In this document: one piece after another, positions 1 through 8,204 of the stretch
How positions within the stretch are numbered: the stretch's first letter is position 1
Layout of the letters: the number at the start of each line of letters is the position of its first letter
Notes under the pieces: generated by a model
The model's database searches: none
What the model saw: only the letters and a program-made list of their open reading frames with translations
What the model was told of the DNA's origin: nothing
Made by a program: the position numbers and the translations under genes
Origin: Nocardia sp. NBC_01327
GTDB lineage: Bacteria; Actinomycetota; Actinomycetes; Mycobacteriales; Mycobacteriaceae
NCBI RefSeq assembly: GCF_035958815.1
Contig: NZ_CP108383.1
Span: 6,572,001 to 6,636,000, forward strand
Direction: 5' to 3'
DNA: 64,000 nucleotides

Positions 1-64
1 CGGGACATTCGCTCACTTCCCACGGCGTTCAGGGTTCGACGGCAGTCCACCCTAGCGCAGAATT

Positions 65-84
65 CTGACCGATTGTTCAGTCAG
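65..84. promoter_or_regulatory. possible TetR-type operator before a leftward gene
   Basis: CTGAC and GTCAG form a 5-bp inverted repeat around a 10-nt centre. On the minus strand a -10-like TAGGGT lies at 54-49, and an ATG at 8-6 with a GGAAG ribosome site would start a gene that leaves the window on the left. The repeat covers the -35 position of that promoter, so repression is plausible. The gene itself is not visible. Confidence 0.35.
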
Positions 85-115
85 CGGATCCGTCGCCGAG
101 CCCCGGCAGCGCCGA

Positions 116-427
116 TCAGGCGCGGCGGTCGACTGCCGCCCAGGCCGCGAGCGCGACGACGCTCGAGACGACCGCCACCGACGGCCACGCGCCGATCTTC
201 TTCGCCAGCGGATGCGAGGCGCCCATGGCGCCGATCGACAGCCCGGTCAGGGCGGCGGCGCCACCGGTGCCGACCGTCCTGCGCCACTGCGGGAATGCCG
301 CCGCCGTGCCCGCCGCGAACACCGCCCCGCCCAACTGCCGCTGCTTGGTCGCCTGTGCGAGCGCGAAGCCGCCGGTGAGGCCACCGGCGGCCAGCAGCGA
401 TGTCGGTACAGCGGAAATTCGAGCCAT
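116..427 (-). CDS. small hydrophobic membrane protein, unknown function
   Basis: The product is about 103 residues, rich in Ala, Gly and Val, with three or four short hydrophobic stretches (roughly residues 5-25, 30-45, 58-70 and 78-98). It is probably a small integral membrane protein. I chose the ATG at 427 because a GGAGG ribosome site lies 6-7 nt upstream; a longer frame from a TTG at 451 has no such signal. No catalytic or binding motif is visible and I do not recognise the family. It is divergent from the double-TetR gene at 619, with about 190 bp between them. That the frame is real is supported by its ribosome site and hydrophobic pattern; the role is unknown. Confidence 0.6.
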   Translation of the reverse strand: MARISAVPTSLLAAGGLTGGFALAQATKQRQLGGAVFAAGTAAAFPQWRRTVGTGGAAALTGLSIGAMGASHPLAKKIGAWPSVAVVSSVVALAAWAAVDRRA

Positions 428-474
428 GTCACTACCTCCGAAAGACAGCAATTCGAACGAACACCCTCGACGGT

Positions 475-497
475 AACCGGAGGTGAAACCGCCGGTT
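475..497. promoter_or_regulatory. inverted repeat in a divergent promoter region
   Basis: AACCGG and CCGGTT are separated by 11 nt between the small membrane protein gene and the double-TetR gene. The position and symmetry would suit autoregulation by the TetR-like product, but this is inference only. Two GC-rich hairpins follow at 548-567 (CTCGGCC/GGCCGAG) and 583-598 (CTCGCC/GGCGAG), the second just ahead of the ribosome site of the regulator gene. Confidence 0.3.
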
Positions 498-618
498 CAG
501 TCGGGAGCCGCTCCGGACGGCGAATACGGCGAGTCGGCCGGGCACGGCTCGGCCGCACCGGGCCGAGAGGTAACATCACACGCTCGCCGACGGGCGAGGA
601 ATCGGAGGCGATGGCGCG

Positions 619-1860
619 GTGAGCGGGTCGAACGAGCGGACCCTCGGTGACCCGGTTCGCGGCACACGGCCGGCGAATCGACGGCAAATGATCTTACGTG
701 CGGCGGCGGATCTGTTCTACGAGAACGGTTATGCCAGGGTCGGCATGGGCGATGTCGCCGAGGCGGTGTCCATCGGCCCGTCTGCGCTGTACCGGCACTT
801 TCGCGGGAAGCAGGATCTGCTCGTCACCGTTGTCGGCGAAGCGCTGGAAACCATGGAATCGGTCCTGCGCACCGCGACCGCCGCCGATCTGCCCGCGATC
901 ATCGCGGCCGCGACCCTGCAGCACCGCAGGGTCGGTGTGCTGGTGCGGCGCGAATCCCGGCAGCTGTCCGCGGAGGATCGCGTCTCGATCAGGGTGTCCA
1001 CCAAGCGAATCGGCGCGCGCTTCGCCGAACTGGTCACCGAGCGCCGGCCCGGCCTCACCGCCGCCGAGGCCGATCTGCTGGCCTGGTCCGCGCTGGCGAC
1101 CGCGAACAGCTTTTCGTTCCACAGTCTTTCGCTGCCCGAGCCCGCATTCCTCGCGCTGATCGAAGAACTCATCACCGTCGTCGTCGAGGCGCCGATCATG
1201 CTGCCGGCCGAGCCCGCCGACCACACCGCGCATGCGGGATTGACCCGGCAGTCCCGCCGCGAGGCCATTCTCGCCGAGGCCACCCGGCTCTTCGCCCGGA
1301 ACGGATTCGCGGGTGTGAGCCTGGAGGAAATCGGCGCCGGCGTGGGCATTTCGGGCCCGAGCGTCTACAACCACTTCCCGGCCAAATCCGACATCCTGAT
1401 GGCCGCGGTATTCCGCGGCGAAGAGTGGCTGCAGATGGAGATGAACCGCGCGTTCGCACGGGCGGCCGATCCTCGCGACGGCATGCTGCGACTGCTGCAC
1501 AGCTATGGCGCGTTCGCCTTCGAGAACCCGGATCTGATCCAGCTGCTCATCTCCGAATCCATGCACCTGCCCGAGGCCGAACGGCATCGAGCCAGGTCCA
1601 CCCAGCACGCCTATATCGCGGAGTGGGTGCATCTGCTCGTCCAGGTGCATCCGGGCCTGGATGCGGTCACCGCGCGCATTCGGGTGCAGGCGGCGCAGAC
1701 CGTGATGAACGACATCGCGGTCATGCCCCATCTGCAGGCGCAGCCCGGCATCGATACGGCGCTGCTCGAACTGGGCGCACAGCTGCTGGGGCTCGCGGGC
1801 GACGCACCGGAGGCTCAGGCGAATCCGGATCAGAGCACTTCGGCGGGCGTGCGCAGCTGA
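619..1860 (+). CDS. TetR-family regulator with two tandem DNA-binding domains
   Basis: This 413-residue protein contains two complete TetR-type units in one chain. The first helix-turn-helix is at about residues 20-66 (SIGPSALYRHFRGKQDLL) with its own all-helical ligand domain to about 195. The second is at about 209-256 (GISGPSVYNHFPAKSDIL) with another ligand domain. A normal TetR protein is 190-230 residues. The GTG start sits 10 nt after a GGAGG site. Tandem TetR proteins of this layout occur in mycolate actinobacteria, but their targets are usually unknown. The two halves are recognisably related but far from identical, so the fusion is old. Its end overlaps the convergent beta-lactamase-like gene by 31 bp. 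The likely role is repression of a neighbouring gene; the ligand cannot be read. Confidence 0.85.
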   Translation: MSGSNERTLGDPVRGTRPANRRQMILRAAADLFYENGYARVGMGDVAEAVSIGPSALYRHFRGKQDLLVTVVGEALETMESVLRTATAADLPAIIAAATLQHRRVGVLVRRESRQLSAEDRVSIRVSTKRIGARFAELVTERRPGLTAAEADLLAWSALATANSFSFHSLSLPEPAFLALIEELITVVVEAPIMLPAEPADHTAHAGLTRQSRREAILAEATRLFARNGFAGVSLEEIGAGVGISGPSVYNHFPAKSDILMAAVFRGEEWLQMEMNRAFARAADPRDGMLRLLHSYGAFAFENPDLIQLLISESMHLPEAERHRARSTQHAYIAEWVHLLVQVHPGLDAVTARIRVQAAQTVMNDIAVMPHLQAQPGIDTALLELGAQLLGLAGDAPEAQANPDQSTSAGVRS

Positions 1861-2723
1861 TCGACCGCCGCGCGGGCAGCGCGGCTCATGGCCAGATCGA
1901 CATCGATGCGCCGCGAACCCAATTCCTCGGTGCGCGCGAAGACCGCGACCGCATAGCGACCGCCGTCCGGGTATTCGACCACCCCGGCCTCCATATGCAG
2001 TCCGGGGAGTGTGCCGGTCTTGGAGGCCACCTGCACCTCGTCCGGGAATCCGGCGGCCAGGCGAGTCCAGAACACTTGCCGCCGAAGCAGATCCCGGGTG
2101 GCCGCGCAGGCCGCGGCCACACCGGCCTCGTCCCGCCAGATCCGGGCGAGCAGATCGGTGATCTCGCGCGGGGTGCTCGAGGTGGTGTGGTCCGGCCGGA
2201 AGACCCGCATGGTCGCGACCTGCTCCCGGGTGAGCGCCGGATAGATCCGGGCGAATTCACCGCCGTCGGCCGCGCCCACATCGGCCAGCATGGATTCCAG
2301 CAATTCGCGCGGCCCGCCGATCACGCGGGTGCGATCCAGGCCGAGTTCGGCGGCCAGCAGGGCGGGCGTATCGGCGCCGATCCGGCGCAGCAGCAGGTCC
2401 GCGGCGGTATTGTCGCTCACCGACATGGCGAAGAACGCCAGGTCACGCAGCGATAGCTCGATATCGTCCTGACAGCCCGCGGTACCCCATCCGCCCAGTC
2501 GATCCTCGGCGCGCACCAGCACCCGTTCGGTCGGATCCAGTTGCCCGGCCGCGCACTGCCGGCAGAATTCGAGCGCCAGCAGGATCTTGAAGATCGAGGC
2601 GATCACCACCTGGTCGCCGGCATCCACCGCGATCTCGCGACCGCTGTCGATATCGACGGCATGCAGCCACCCCCGGACCGGGATCGCCGCGAAGGTTTCT
2701 CGAATCCGTTCCGCTGCCGCCAC
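1830..2723 (-). CDS. class A beta-lactamase-like serine hydrolase, no signal peptide
   Basis: The 297-residue product has all three active-site motifs of class A beta-lactamases and related DD-peptidases: SxxK (SIFK, Ser43 and Lys46), SDN (103-105) and KTG (235-237). Length fits the family. Unlike genuine secreted beta-lactamases it begins directly with the catalytic domain, without signal peptide or lipobox, from a GTG at 2723. It therefore appears cytoplasmic. The Glu166-type omega loop is not clearly conserved. Such leaderless proteins are common in actinobacteria and are often not proven beta-lactamases. It is divergent from the LysR gene at 2777 and converges with the double-TetR gene. 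Alternatives are an esterase or an amide hydrolase of the same fold. Confidence 0.75.
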   Translation of the reverse strand: MAAAERIRETFAAIPVRGWLHAVDIDSGREIAVDAGDQVVIASIFKILLALEFCRQCAAGQLDPTERVLVRAEDRLGGWGTAGCQDDIELSLRDLAFFAMSVSDNTAADLLLRRIGADTPALLAAELGLDRTRVIGGPRELLESMLADVGAADGGEFARIYPALTREQVATMRVFRPDHTTSSTPREITDLLARIWRDEAGVAAACAATRDLLRRQVFWTRLAAGFPDEVQVASKTGTLPGLHMEAGVVEYPDGGRYAVAVFARTEELGSRRIDVDLAMSRAARAAVDQLRTPAEVL

Positions 2724-2776
2724 CCGATCACGGTAGCCGCAGGCGCGACCGGTATCGGATGCCCTATCGTTGCCGG

Positions 2777-3739
2777 GTGGATTTGGCCCGGCACCTGCGC
2801 TACTTCCTGGTCGTCGCCGATGAGTTGCATTTCGGCCGGGCCGCCGAGCTGCTCGGGATGGCGCAGCCGCCGCTGAGCCAGTCGATTCAGCGACTCGAAC
2901 GTGAGCTCGGGGTGCCGCTGTTCGACCGTTCGCACCGCCGGGTGGAACTCACCGTGGCGGGCAGCCTGCTGATCGACGAGGCGCGGCGAATGCTCGCCGC
3001 CGAGGAACGATTGCGCACTGTCATGCGCAAGGCGCGGGCGGGCGATCTCGGGACGCTGCGCGCCGGGGTGCCGCCGGATCTCTCCGCACCCGTGCTGCAC
3101 GCGCTACTGAGCCGCATCGATGCCGAAATACCCGGTCTCACAGTGGATCTGCTGGAATTGACCACAGCGGAACAACTTCGGATGCTCGATACCTCGAGCC
3201 TGGATGTGGGGATGGTGGATCATCCGATCGGCCGTCCCGACCTGCAGCACGGCAGCGGCGTCGAACTGCCGCTGGGCGTCGTGCTGCCGCGCACCTCACC
3301 GCTGGCACGGTCGGCGGAGATCGAGCTCGCCGATCTGACCGGGCACGATCTGGTGCTCTTCCCGCGCGAAACCGCACCCGATTGGCACGATCTGCTGCTG
3401 GAGCGCTGCCGTGAGCACGGTTTCGCACCCGCTCGAATTCGGCACGCCCGGAATCCGGAATTTCTGCTCGGCCTGGTGCTGGCCGGGCATGGGGTAGCTC
3501 TCGATCAGGAATCTACCGCACGCCGTGAGCCCAGAGTGACATGGCGACCGCTCGCGGGCCGCCCATTGCGCCGTCACCTGTCCATGGTGTGGCCGAGCAC
3601 CGGCACCCATCCGGCGGCTACTCGATTCGCCGAGCTGGCCACCCGGGTGGTCGCCGGGGATATGGCGCGCACCCCACTGGCCGCGCCGGGTGCGGCAGCT
3701 CCGTGGTCCGTCGTCTACACGCCGCACCTACGGAACTGA
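2777..3739 (+). CDS. LysR-family transcriptional regulator
   Basis: This is a standard-size (320 residues) LysR regulator. The winged helix-turn-helix at residues 5-62 reads LHFGRAAELLGMAQPPLSQS followed by the usual QRLERELGVPLFDR linker, then a periplasmic-binding-like effector domain. I chose the GTG at 2777 because it puts the helix-turn-helix close to the N-terminus; an ATG at 2759 adds six residues. A -10-like TATCGT lies just ahead, so the message may be leaderless. It is divergent from the beta-lactamase-like gene with a gap of only about 50 bp, the classical layout of a LysR protein and its target. Control of that gene is therefore a reasonable guess. Confidence 0.85.
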   Translation: MDLARHLRYFLVVADELHFGRAAELLGMAQPPLSQSIQRLERELGVPLFDRSHRRVELTVAGSLLIDEARRMLAAEERLRTVMRKARAGDLGTLRAGVPPDLSAPVLHALLSRIDAEIPGLTVDLLELTTAEQLRMLDTSSLDVGMVDHPIGRPDLQHGSGVELPLGVVLPRTSPLARSAEIELADLTGHDLVLFPRETAPDWHDLLLERCREHGFAPARIRHARNPEFLLGLVLAGHGVALDQESTARREPRVTWRPLAGRPLRRHLSMVWPSTGTHPAATRFAELATRVVAGDMARTPLAAPGAAAPWSVVYTPHLRN

Positions 3740-4205
3740 TCACCACCGGTGATTCACTGCCGGCTGAACAGCCCCCGGCTGGTAGACCCCGACACCGGGT
3801 TGGAGCACGAACAACGCTGCGCGACAGGCACATCGCCGAGGACTTCCTCGACATGCTCGCCGCAGCCCTGGAAGGAGGGCTTACCGCAGCTCTGGCAGAC
3901 GATCCGCTGACACACGCGATCTCCTATGACATTCGTTGGTGATTAATACCTAGACGGGGTATTGCCCGGAGGAGGGTATCAACGGCGCATGTCAGCGCTG
4001 TCACCCGTCACCGAGAAGTGCACGGATATCCCCGTCCCTGACTACCAGGGTAGCCTCCGCCCGCGCGGCGGCGGACAGCGCCCGACCGTCGGCGCGGCGC
4101 GGGCGCCTCCACCCCCGGACGGAGAGCGGGTGGGAATGAGACTCGCCGCCCCGGCCTCCGGGTGGTTCCGCGACCGTATTCCCCTGGTGCACCGTGGGAT
4201 ACATG
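3740..4205. other. 465-bp gap without a recognisable gene
   Basis: An open frame with a plausible coding look ends at 3942 (its last residues include LDMLAAALEGGLTAALADDP), but it begins inside the LysR gene in another frame, has no start signal and matches nothing I know. It may be a gene remnant. A short inverted repeat, AATACC-N7-GGTATT at 3945-3963, follows. The rest is the untranslated lead of the peptidase gene; no other signal is seen. Confidence 0.4.
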
Positions 4206-5687
4206 ATGCGGATCGGTACCGGCGTTCGGGTGGTGGCGGCACTCACCGGTGTGCTGCTGGTGACGGCGGGATGTGCGGCCACGGACGGGAACAAAGCGCA
4301 GGCTCTGGAGTGGGGATCGTGTCCACCGCCCGCCGCCTCCACGACCACCGCACCGGTCGTGGTGGACCCCGGTCAGCAGTGCGCGAAAATAACTGTGCCG
4401 GTGGATTATTCCCATCCGGGCGCAGACACGTTGGCGCTGACCGTTTCACGCCTGCGGACCAGCAAACCGGGCGAGCGCCTCGGGGATCTGATCATCGGTC
4501 AGGGCGGCCCTGGCGAACCCGGGCTGGACCTGCCCAGCGAGGGGCTCACCACGCTGCCCGCGGCTGTTCGCGATCATTTCGATCTGTACGGTCTGGACTA
4601 CCGCGGAATGGCCAACAGCTCGCCGATTCAGTGCGGTATCGACGAATCCGATCGGCAGGCGCTGGTGGGTGTGCCGTATCCGGCGCCGGACGGGGATATC
4701 AGCGCGGACATCGCCCGCGCGCATCGCATTGCCGAGGCCTGCCTGCAGCACGGCGGGACGGTGCTGCCGCACGTCACCACCGCGAATATCGCGCGCGATA
4801 TCGACCGGTTCCGTATCGCGCTGGGTGATGACAAGATCTCGTACACCGGAGTCTCGTACGGCACCTATGTGGGCGCGGTCTACGTCAGCCTGTTCCCGGA
4901 TCACGCCGATCGAGTGCTGCTCAATAGCGTGGACCCGCCGGGCGGAGTGCGCGACGGTATCGAAAACAAGGGACTCGCAGTCGATCAGGCCTTCCCCTGG
5001 TTCGCACGGTGGGCCGCCGAGCGGGATGGCGACTATCACCTCGGCAGCACCGCGGACGAGGTCCGCAGTGCGACGCTCGCGGCGAGCCGCGCGCTGAACA
5101 CGACACCGCTGACGGTCGGTGACCACACTCTCACCGGTAATGCGCTGCTGCTGGGCGTGCAGTCGCTTCTCGAACAGCCGCAGTACTTTCCGTTGATGGC
5201 CGGATTGATCAGCGGTGCGGCCGCGCGGAACCTGCCGGCAGCGGCGCTGTCCGGACTGCCTGTGGCGCGGGTGTTCCCGGACAATTTCGTGAGCAGTCAG
5301 GATGCGGTGCTCTGCGGTGATACCGCCTGGCCCACCGATCCGGCGCAGTACGCCGCCGCGGTGACCGACAATCTGCGGCGCTATCCGCTCACCGGTGGAT
5401 CCCCCGCCGATATCTGGCCGTGCGCCTTCTGGTCGAAGCCGCTCGAGCCGCCGGTCGCGATCAGTTCGACCGGACCGGCAAAGGTATTGCTGGTCAACAA
5501 CACCGGCGACCCGTCCACCACCTATGCCGGAGCGCAGGCGATGCGCAATGCCCTCGGTTCACGCTCGGCGTTGATCACCGTCGAGGGCGTCGGTCACGGG
5601 GTGCCCATCACCGGGGACTGCGTGGGGCGCACTGTCGAGAACTATTTCCTCACCGACGCGCTGCCGCCCGACACCCGCTGCGGCTGA
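4206..5687 (+). CDS. secreted lipoprotein peptidase, S33 / TAP-like alpha/beta hydrolase
   Basis: About 493 residues. It begins with a lipoprotein signal (hydrophobic residues 8-21, lipobox VTAGC), so it is exported and anchored to the outer face of the membrane. The body is an alpha/beta hydrolase with nucleophile elbow GVSYG, a late Asp (NNTGDPST) and a His (GVGHGVP), and a cysteine-containing C-terminal TAP-like region. This is the layout of Streptomyces tripeptidyl aminopeptidases and SlpD/SlpE-type mycelial peptidases, which cleave small peptides from the N-terminus. Two adjacent ATGs (4203, 4206) are possible starts; a GGGA lies 6 nt before the second. It stands alone, converging with the hydrolase gene at 5693. 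Substrate is not predictable. Confidence 0.85.
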   Translation: MRIGTGVRVVAALTGVLLVTAGCAATDGNKAQALEWGSCPPPAASTTTAPVVVDPGQQCAKITVPVDYSHPGADTLALTVSRLRTSKPGERLGDLIIGQGGPGEPGLDLPSEGLTTLPAAVRDHFDLYGLDYRGMANSSPIQCGIDESDRQALVGVPYPAPDGDISADIARAHRIAEACLQHGGTVLPHVTTANIARDIDRFRIALGDDKISYTGVSYGTYVGAVYVSLFPDHADRVLLNSVDPPGGVRDGIENKGLAVDQAFPWFARWAAERDGDYHLGSTADEVRSATLAASRALNTTPLTVGDHTLTGNALLLGVQSLLEQPQYFPLMAGLISGAAARNLPAAALSGLPVARVFPDNFVSSQDAVLCGDTAWPTDPAQYAAAVTDNLRRYPLTGGSPADIWPCAFWSKPLEPPVAISSTGPAKVLLVNNTGDPSTTYAGAQAMRNALGSRSALITVEGVGHGVPITGDCVGRTVENYFLTDALPPDTRCG

Positions 5688-5692
5688 TGCGG

Positions 5693-6517
5693 TCACCTGG
5701 CCGCTACGGCGGCCAGGAATTCCTCGAGCACCGCGGTGACGGCAGCGGGCTGTTCGAGAGTGCTTGTGTGCCCGCAATCTTCGATGATGTGCAGCCGGGC
5801 GTCCGGAATGCGGTCGACGATCTGGCGGGCGCGCAGCGGCGGAGTCGCACGGTCGTCGGCGCCGACCACCACGAGGGTGGGATGGGCAATGGCCGGGAGC
5901 TCGTGTTCGACGGATTTCCGATCGGCCACGGCGAGAACCGCTTTGCCGATGGCCGCCCGATCGTGGCGGCGCAGGCGGGCGGACCAGTCTCGGATGATCG
6001 GGCCGCTCTGCGGCCCGCTACGGAAGACGGAGCCGAACATATGCGGTTCGACCTGACTCTGGATCGCCCGGAAGCCGACCAGGCGCAGGGCCATGGCGAG
6101 GCGTTTGTACTCACCGACCTTCGCCGAATCTTCCGGACCCGCACTGGTATCCAGCAGGATCAGCGAGCGCAGCAGTTCGGGATGGCGGGCTGCCAGTCGC
6201 TGGCCGATGAAGCCGCCCATGGACAGGCCCACCCAGTGCACCGGTGCGATCGCGAGCAGGCCGATCAGGCCGGCGGCGTCCGCGGTGAGGGTATCCATAT
6301 CGTAATCGCCTGCGGTGGGCGGTGTTTCGCCCTGGCCACGCCAGTCCAGGGTGATGCAGCGGTAGCGATTGCGCAGCGCCCGGATCTGCGGTTCGAACAT
6401 CCAGCCGCCGAACAGCAGCCCGTGCCCGAAGACCAGGGTCTGAGCATCCGGATACTCGGGCGGAATCCCGGTGTCGGAGTAGGCGATCGGGACGCCGTCG
6501 ATGAGGGCGGTCGGCAT
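5693..6517 (-). CDS. alpha/beta hydrolase at the end of the fatty-acid operon
   Basis: This 274-residue protein has the full alpha/beta hydrolase pattern: oxyanion HG (GHGLLFGG), DWRGQGET, nucleophile elbow GLSMGG, acid DDRATPP and catalytic CGHT. It resembles carboxylesterases and 3-oxoadipate enol-lactonase-like proteins. The ATG at 6517 has a GAGGAG site 6 nt upstream. It is the ninth and last gene of the leftward operon, 33 bp after the P450 gene; the gap contains an 18-bp tandem duplication. It probably hydrolyses a late ester, lactone or thioester in the pathway, or detoxifies the product. The exact substrate cannot be inferred. Confidence 0.8.
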   Translation of the reverse strand: MPTALIDGVPIAYSDTGIPPEYPDAQTLVFGHGLLFGGWMFEPQIRALRNRYRCITLDWRGQGETPPTAGDYDMDTLTADAAGLIGLLAIAPVHWVGLSMGGFIGQRLAARHPELLRSLILLDTSAGPEDSAKVGEYKRLAMALRLVGFRAIQSQVEPHMFGSVFRSGPQSGPIIRDWSARLRRHDRAAIGKAVLAVADRKSVEHELPAIAHPTLVVVGADDRATPPLRARQIVDRIPDARLHIIEDCGHTSTLEQPAAVTAVLEEFLAAVAAR

Positions 6518-6537
6518 GGGCAGGCTCCTCGGAAATG

Positions 6538-6573
6538 CCGTGACAATCAGCTATACCGTGACAATCAGTTGCG
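6538..6573. repeat. 18-bp tandem duplication at a gene boundary
   Basis: CCGTGACAATCAG occurs at 6538-6550 and again at 6556-6568, a period of 18 bp. The right-hand copy lies in the last codons of the P450 gene and the left-hand copy lies just behind its stop codon. It looks like a small replication-slippage duplication that lengthened the intergenic spacer. Confidence 0.7.
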
Positions 6574-7759
6574 CGGGACCGCGCACATTGATGCGGCCGT
6601 TCCACCGCACCTCCTCGGCAACGGCCCGCGGGAAGCGGCGCACGAACGCGGCGAACGCCGTGCTGCCCTCCAGCCGGACCAGTGCCGCACCCAGGCAGTG
6701 GTGGGCGCCGGCGCCGAACGAGCCGTGCTGCGCCGCATTCGGCCGGTTGATACGGAGTTCGTCCGCATCCTCGCCCCAGAATTCGGCGTCCCGATTGGCG
6801 GCGGCAATGCAGGCGAGCACCCAGCTGCCGGAGGGGATTTCGGTATCGCCGACGATCAGCGGCTCGACGGTGATGCGGCGCATGAGGTGGACAGGCGAGT
6901 CATAGCGCAGCAGCTCGTCCACCGCGTTCACCGCCAGGGCGGGCTCGGCGCGCAGCAGCGCGGCCTGCGCGGGATGGTTCAGCAGGGCGAGCAGGCCACC
7001 GGACAGGTGGTTGACGGTCGTCTCGTGCCCGGCCACGTAGAGCAGCATGACCTGGGCGATCAGCTCGTCCTCGGTCAGTGCGTCACCGTCGTCCTCGGCG
7101 CTGATCAGCGCGGTCAGCAGATCGTCGCCGGGGTGGGTGCGCTTCCACCGGACGAACTCACCGATCATGGCGCGCAATTCTTCGCTGGCGGCCCGGATGC
7201 GCGTCTGCAGGTCGGGATCGGCGAGCGGTTCGAGTGAGAGCACCATGAGCGCGGTCAGTTCACGCACCCGGGCGCTCTCCACCACCGGAATGCCGAGCAT
7301 CTCCGAGATGATCGCGAAGGGCAGCGGAAAGGCCAGTTCGGCAACGATATCGGCGCTGCCCGCCGCCGCGATGCGCTCCAGCGCCGCGTCCACATAGGCC
7401 ACGATGCTCGGCTGCCGGTCCGCCACCGCGCGGCGGGTGAACGCCTTGGCGACCAGGCGGCGCAGCCGGGTGTGATCGGGCGGATCCTGATCGAGAATGG
7501 ATTGCCCGCGCATGATCCGGTTCGCCTTGCCGAGCGTGGCGCTGTCACTCTTCCAGGCGGGTAGCCGAGTCAGATTGGCTTCGTCGACAGAGTGCGAAGA
7601 GCGCTGTAGCGCAGCCACATCCGCATGCCTGGACAGGATCCAGAAGCCGAGCGGATGCTCGTGCACCGGCGCTTCGGCGCGCAGGCGGGCGTAGTCCGGA
7701 TAGGGGTCCTCCGCGAAACCCGGTGCGAAGAGGTCGAAGGCGAAGGGCGCGGTGCTCAC
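6551..7759 (-). CDS. cytochrome P450 (fatty-acid operon, second P450)
   Basis: A soluble bacterial P450 of 402 residues, the usual length. The I-helix oxygen-activation motif AGHETT, the ELLRY segment with ExxR, and the heme-binding loop FGAGAHHCLG with the axial Cys near residue 353 are all intact. It should use a ferredoxin and reductase encoded elsewhere, as none lies nearby. The GTG start is 2 nt behind the stop of the thioesterase gene. Its place in an operon with an ACP and a fatty acyl-AMP ligase suggests that it hydroxylates or otherwise oxidises the acyl chain, either free or bound to the ACP, as ACP-dependent P450s such as BioI do. Regiochemistry cannot be inferred. Confidence 0.9.
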   Translation of the reverse strand: MSTAPFAFDLFAPGFAEDPYPDYARLRAEAPVHEHPLGFWILSRHADVAALQRSSHSVDEANLTRLPAWKSDSATLGKANRIMRGQSILDQDPPDHTRLRRLVAKAFTRRAVADRQPSIVAYVDAALERIAAAGSADIVAELAFPLPFAIISEMLGIPVVESARVRELTALMVLSLEPLADPDLQTRIRAASEELRAMIGEFVRWKRTHPGDDLLTALISAEDDGDALTEDELIAQVMLLYVAGHETTVNHLSGGLLALLNHPAQAALLRAEPALAVNAVDELLRYDSPVHLMRRITVEPLIVGDTEIPSGSWVLACIAAANRDAEFWGEDADELRINRPNAAQHGSFGAGAHHCLGAALVRLEGSTAFAAFVRRFPRAVAEEVRWNGRINVRGPAQLIVTV

Positions 7760-7761
7760 GG

Positions 7762-8202
7762 CTACCCCAGCTTTACATTGCGCATGGTGACCAGGGCGGT
7801 GGCACAGAGGATTTCGCCCTCGTCCTCGACCGAGTAGACGTCCGCGGCAGCGGAGGTGAGGAGCGCGCCGGGCTTGAGCACGCGGCCACGGGCCACAATC
7901 TGCTTACCCTTGGCGGGGGCGAGGATCTTCACCGTGTAGTCGATGGTCATATTCACCCAGCCCGGCTGCAGCAGGGTGCCCGCGGCGGAACCGGCGGCGA
8001 AGTCGGCGAGCGAGCCGAGCACACCACCCTGGAAATAGCCATTGTGCTGGGTGAGTTCCACCCGGAACGGCTGCACGATCTCGACCTCGCCCGCGGCCAC
8101 GCGGCCGAACTCGAAACCGAGATGCCGGGCCGCGGGCATGCTGAGCACAGCGCCCTCGACTGCCTGCGCGAAATGCGGATTCGGTGCCTGCCAATTCGAC
8201 AT
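7762..8202 (-). CDS. PaaI/4HBT-type hotdog thioesterase
   Basis: About 146 residues forming one hotdog domain. The segment HNGYFQGGVLGSLADFAAG is the hallmark of PaaI-type thioesterases: its Gly-Gly-Val turn and Asp form the active site on the central helix. The start at ATG 8202 has a GAGGAG site 6 nt upstream; a longer frame to 8250 runs into the upstream gene without a ribosome site. It lies between the acyl-AMP ligase and the second P450 with gaps of 2 bp on both sides. It probably cleaves an acyl-CoA or acyl-ACP thioester, so the operon has two distinct thioesterases. One may release the product and the other may remove wrong acyl groups. Confidence 0.85.
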   Translation of the reverse strand: MSNWQAPNPHFAQAVEGAVLSMPAARHLGFEFGRVAAGEVEIVQPFRVELTQHNGYFQGGVLGSLADFAAGSAAGTLLQPGWVNMTIDYTVKILAPAKGKQIVARGRVLKPGALLTSAAADVYSVEDEGEILCATALVTMRNVKLG

Positions 8203-8204
8203 GC

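Noticed and set aside
548..567. GC hairpin as terminator
   Set aside because: No rightward gene ends upstream of it and the leftward gene begins there, so a terminator role makes little sense.
694..1731. Long antisense open frame opposite the double-TetR gene
   Set aside because: GC-rich third positions in the real gene remove stops on the other strand. The antisense protein has no start signal, no domain and an Arg/Gly/Asp-rich random composition.
5420..7237. 605-codon plus-strand frame across the hydrolase and P450 genes
   Set aside because: Both minus-strand genes have full catalytic motifs and ribosome sites. The plus-strand frame spans two genes and a gap with no recognisable domain.
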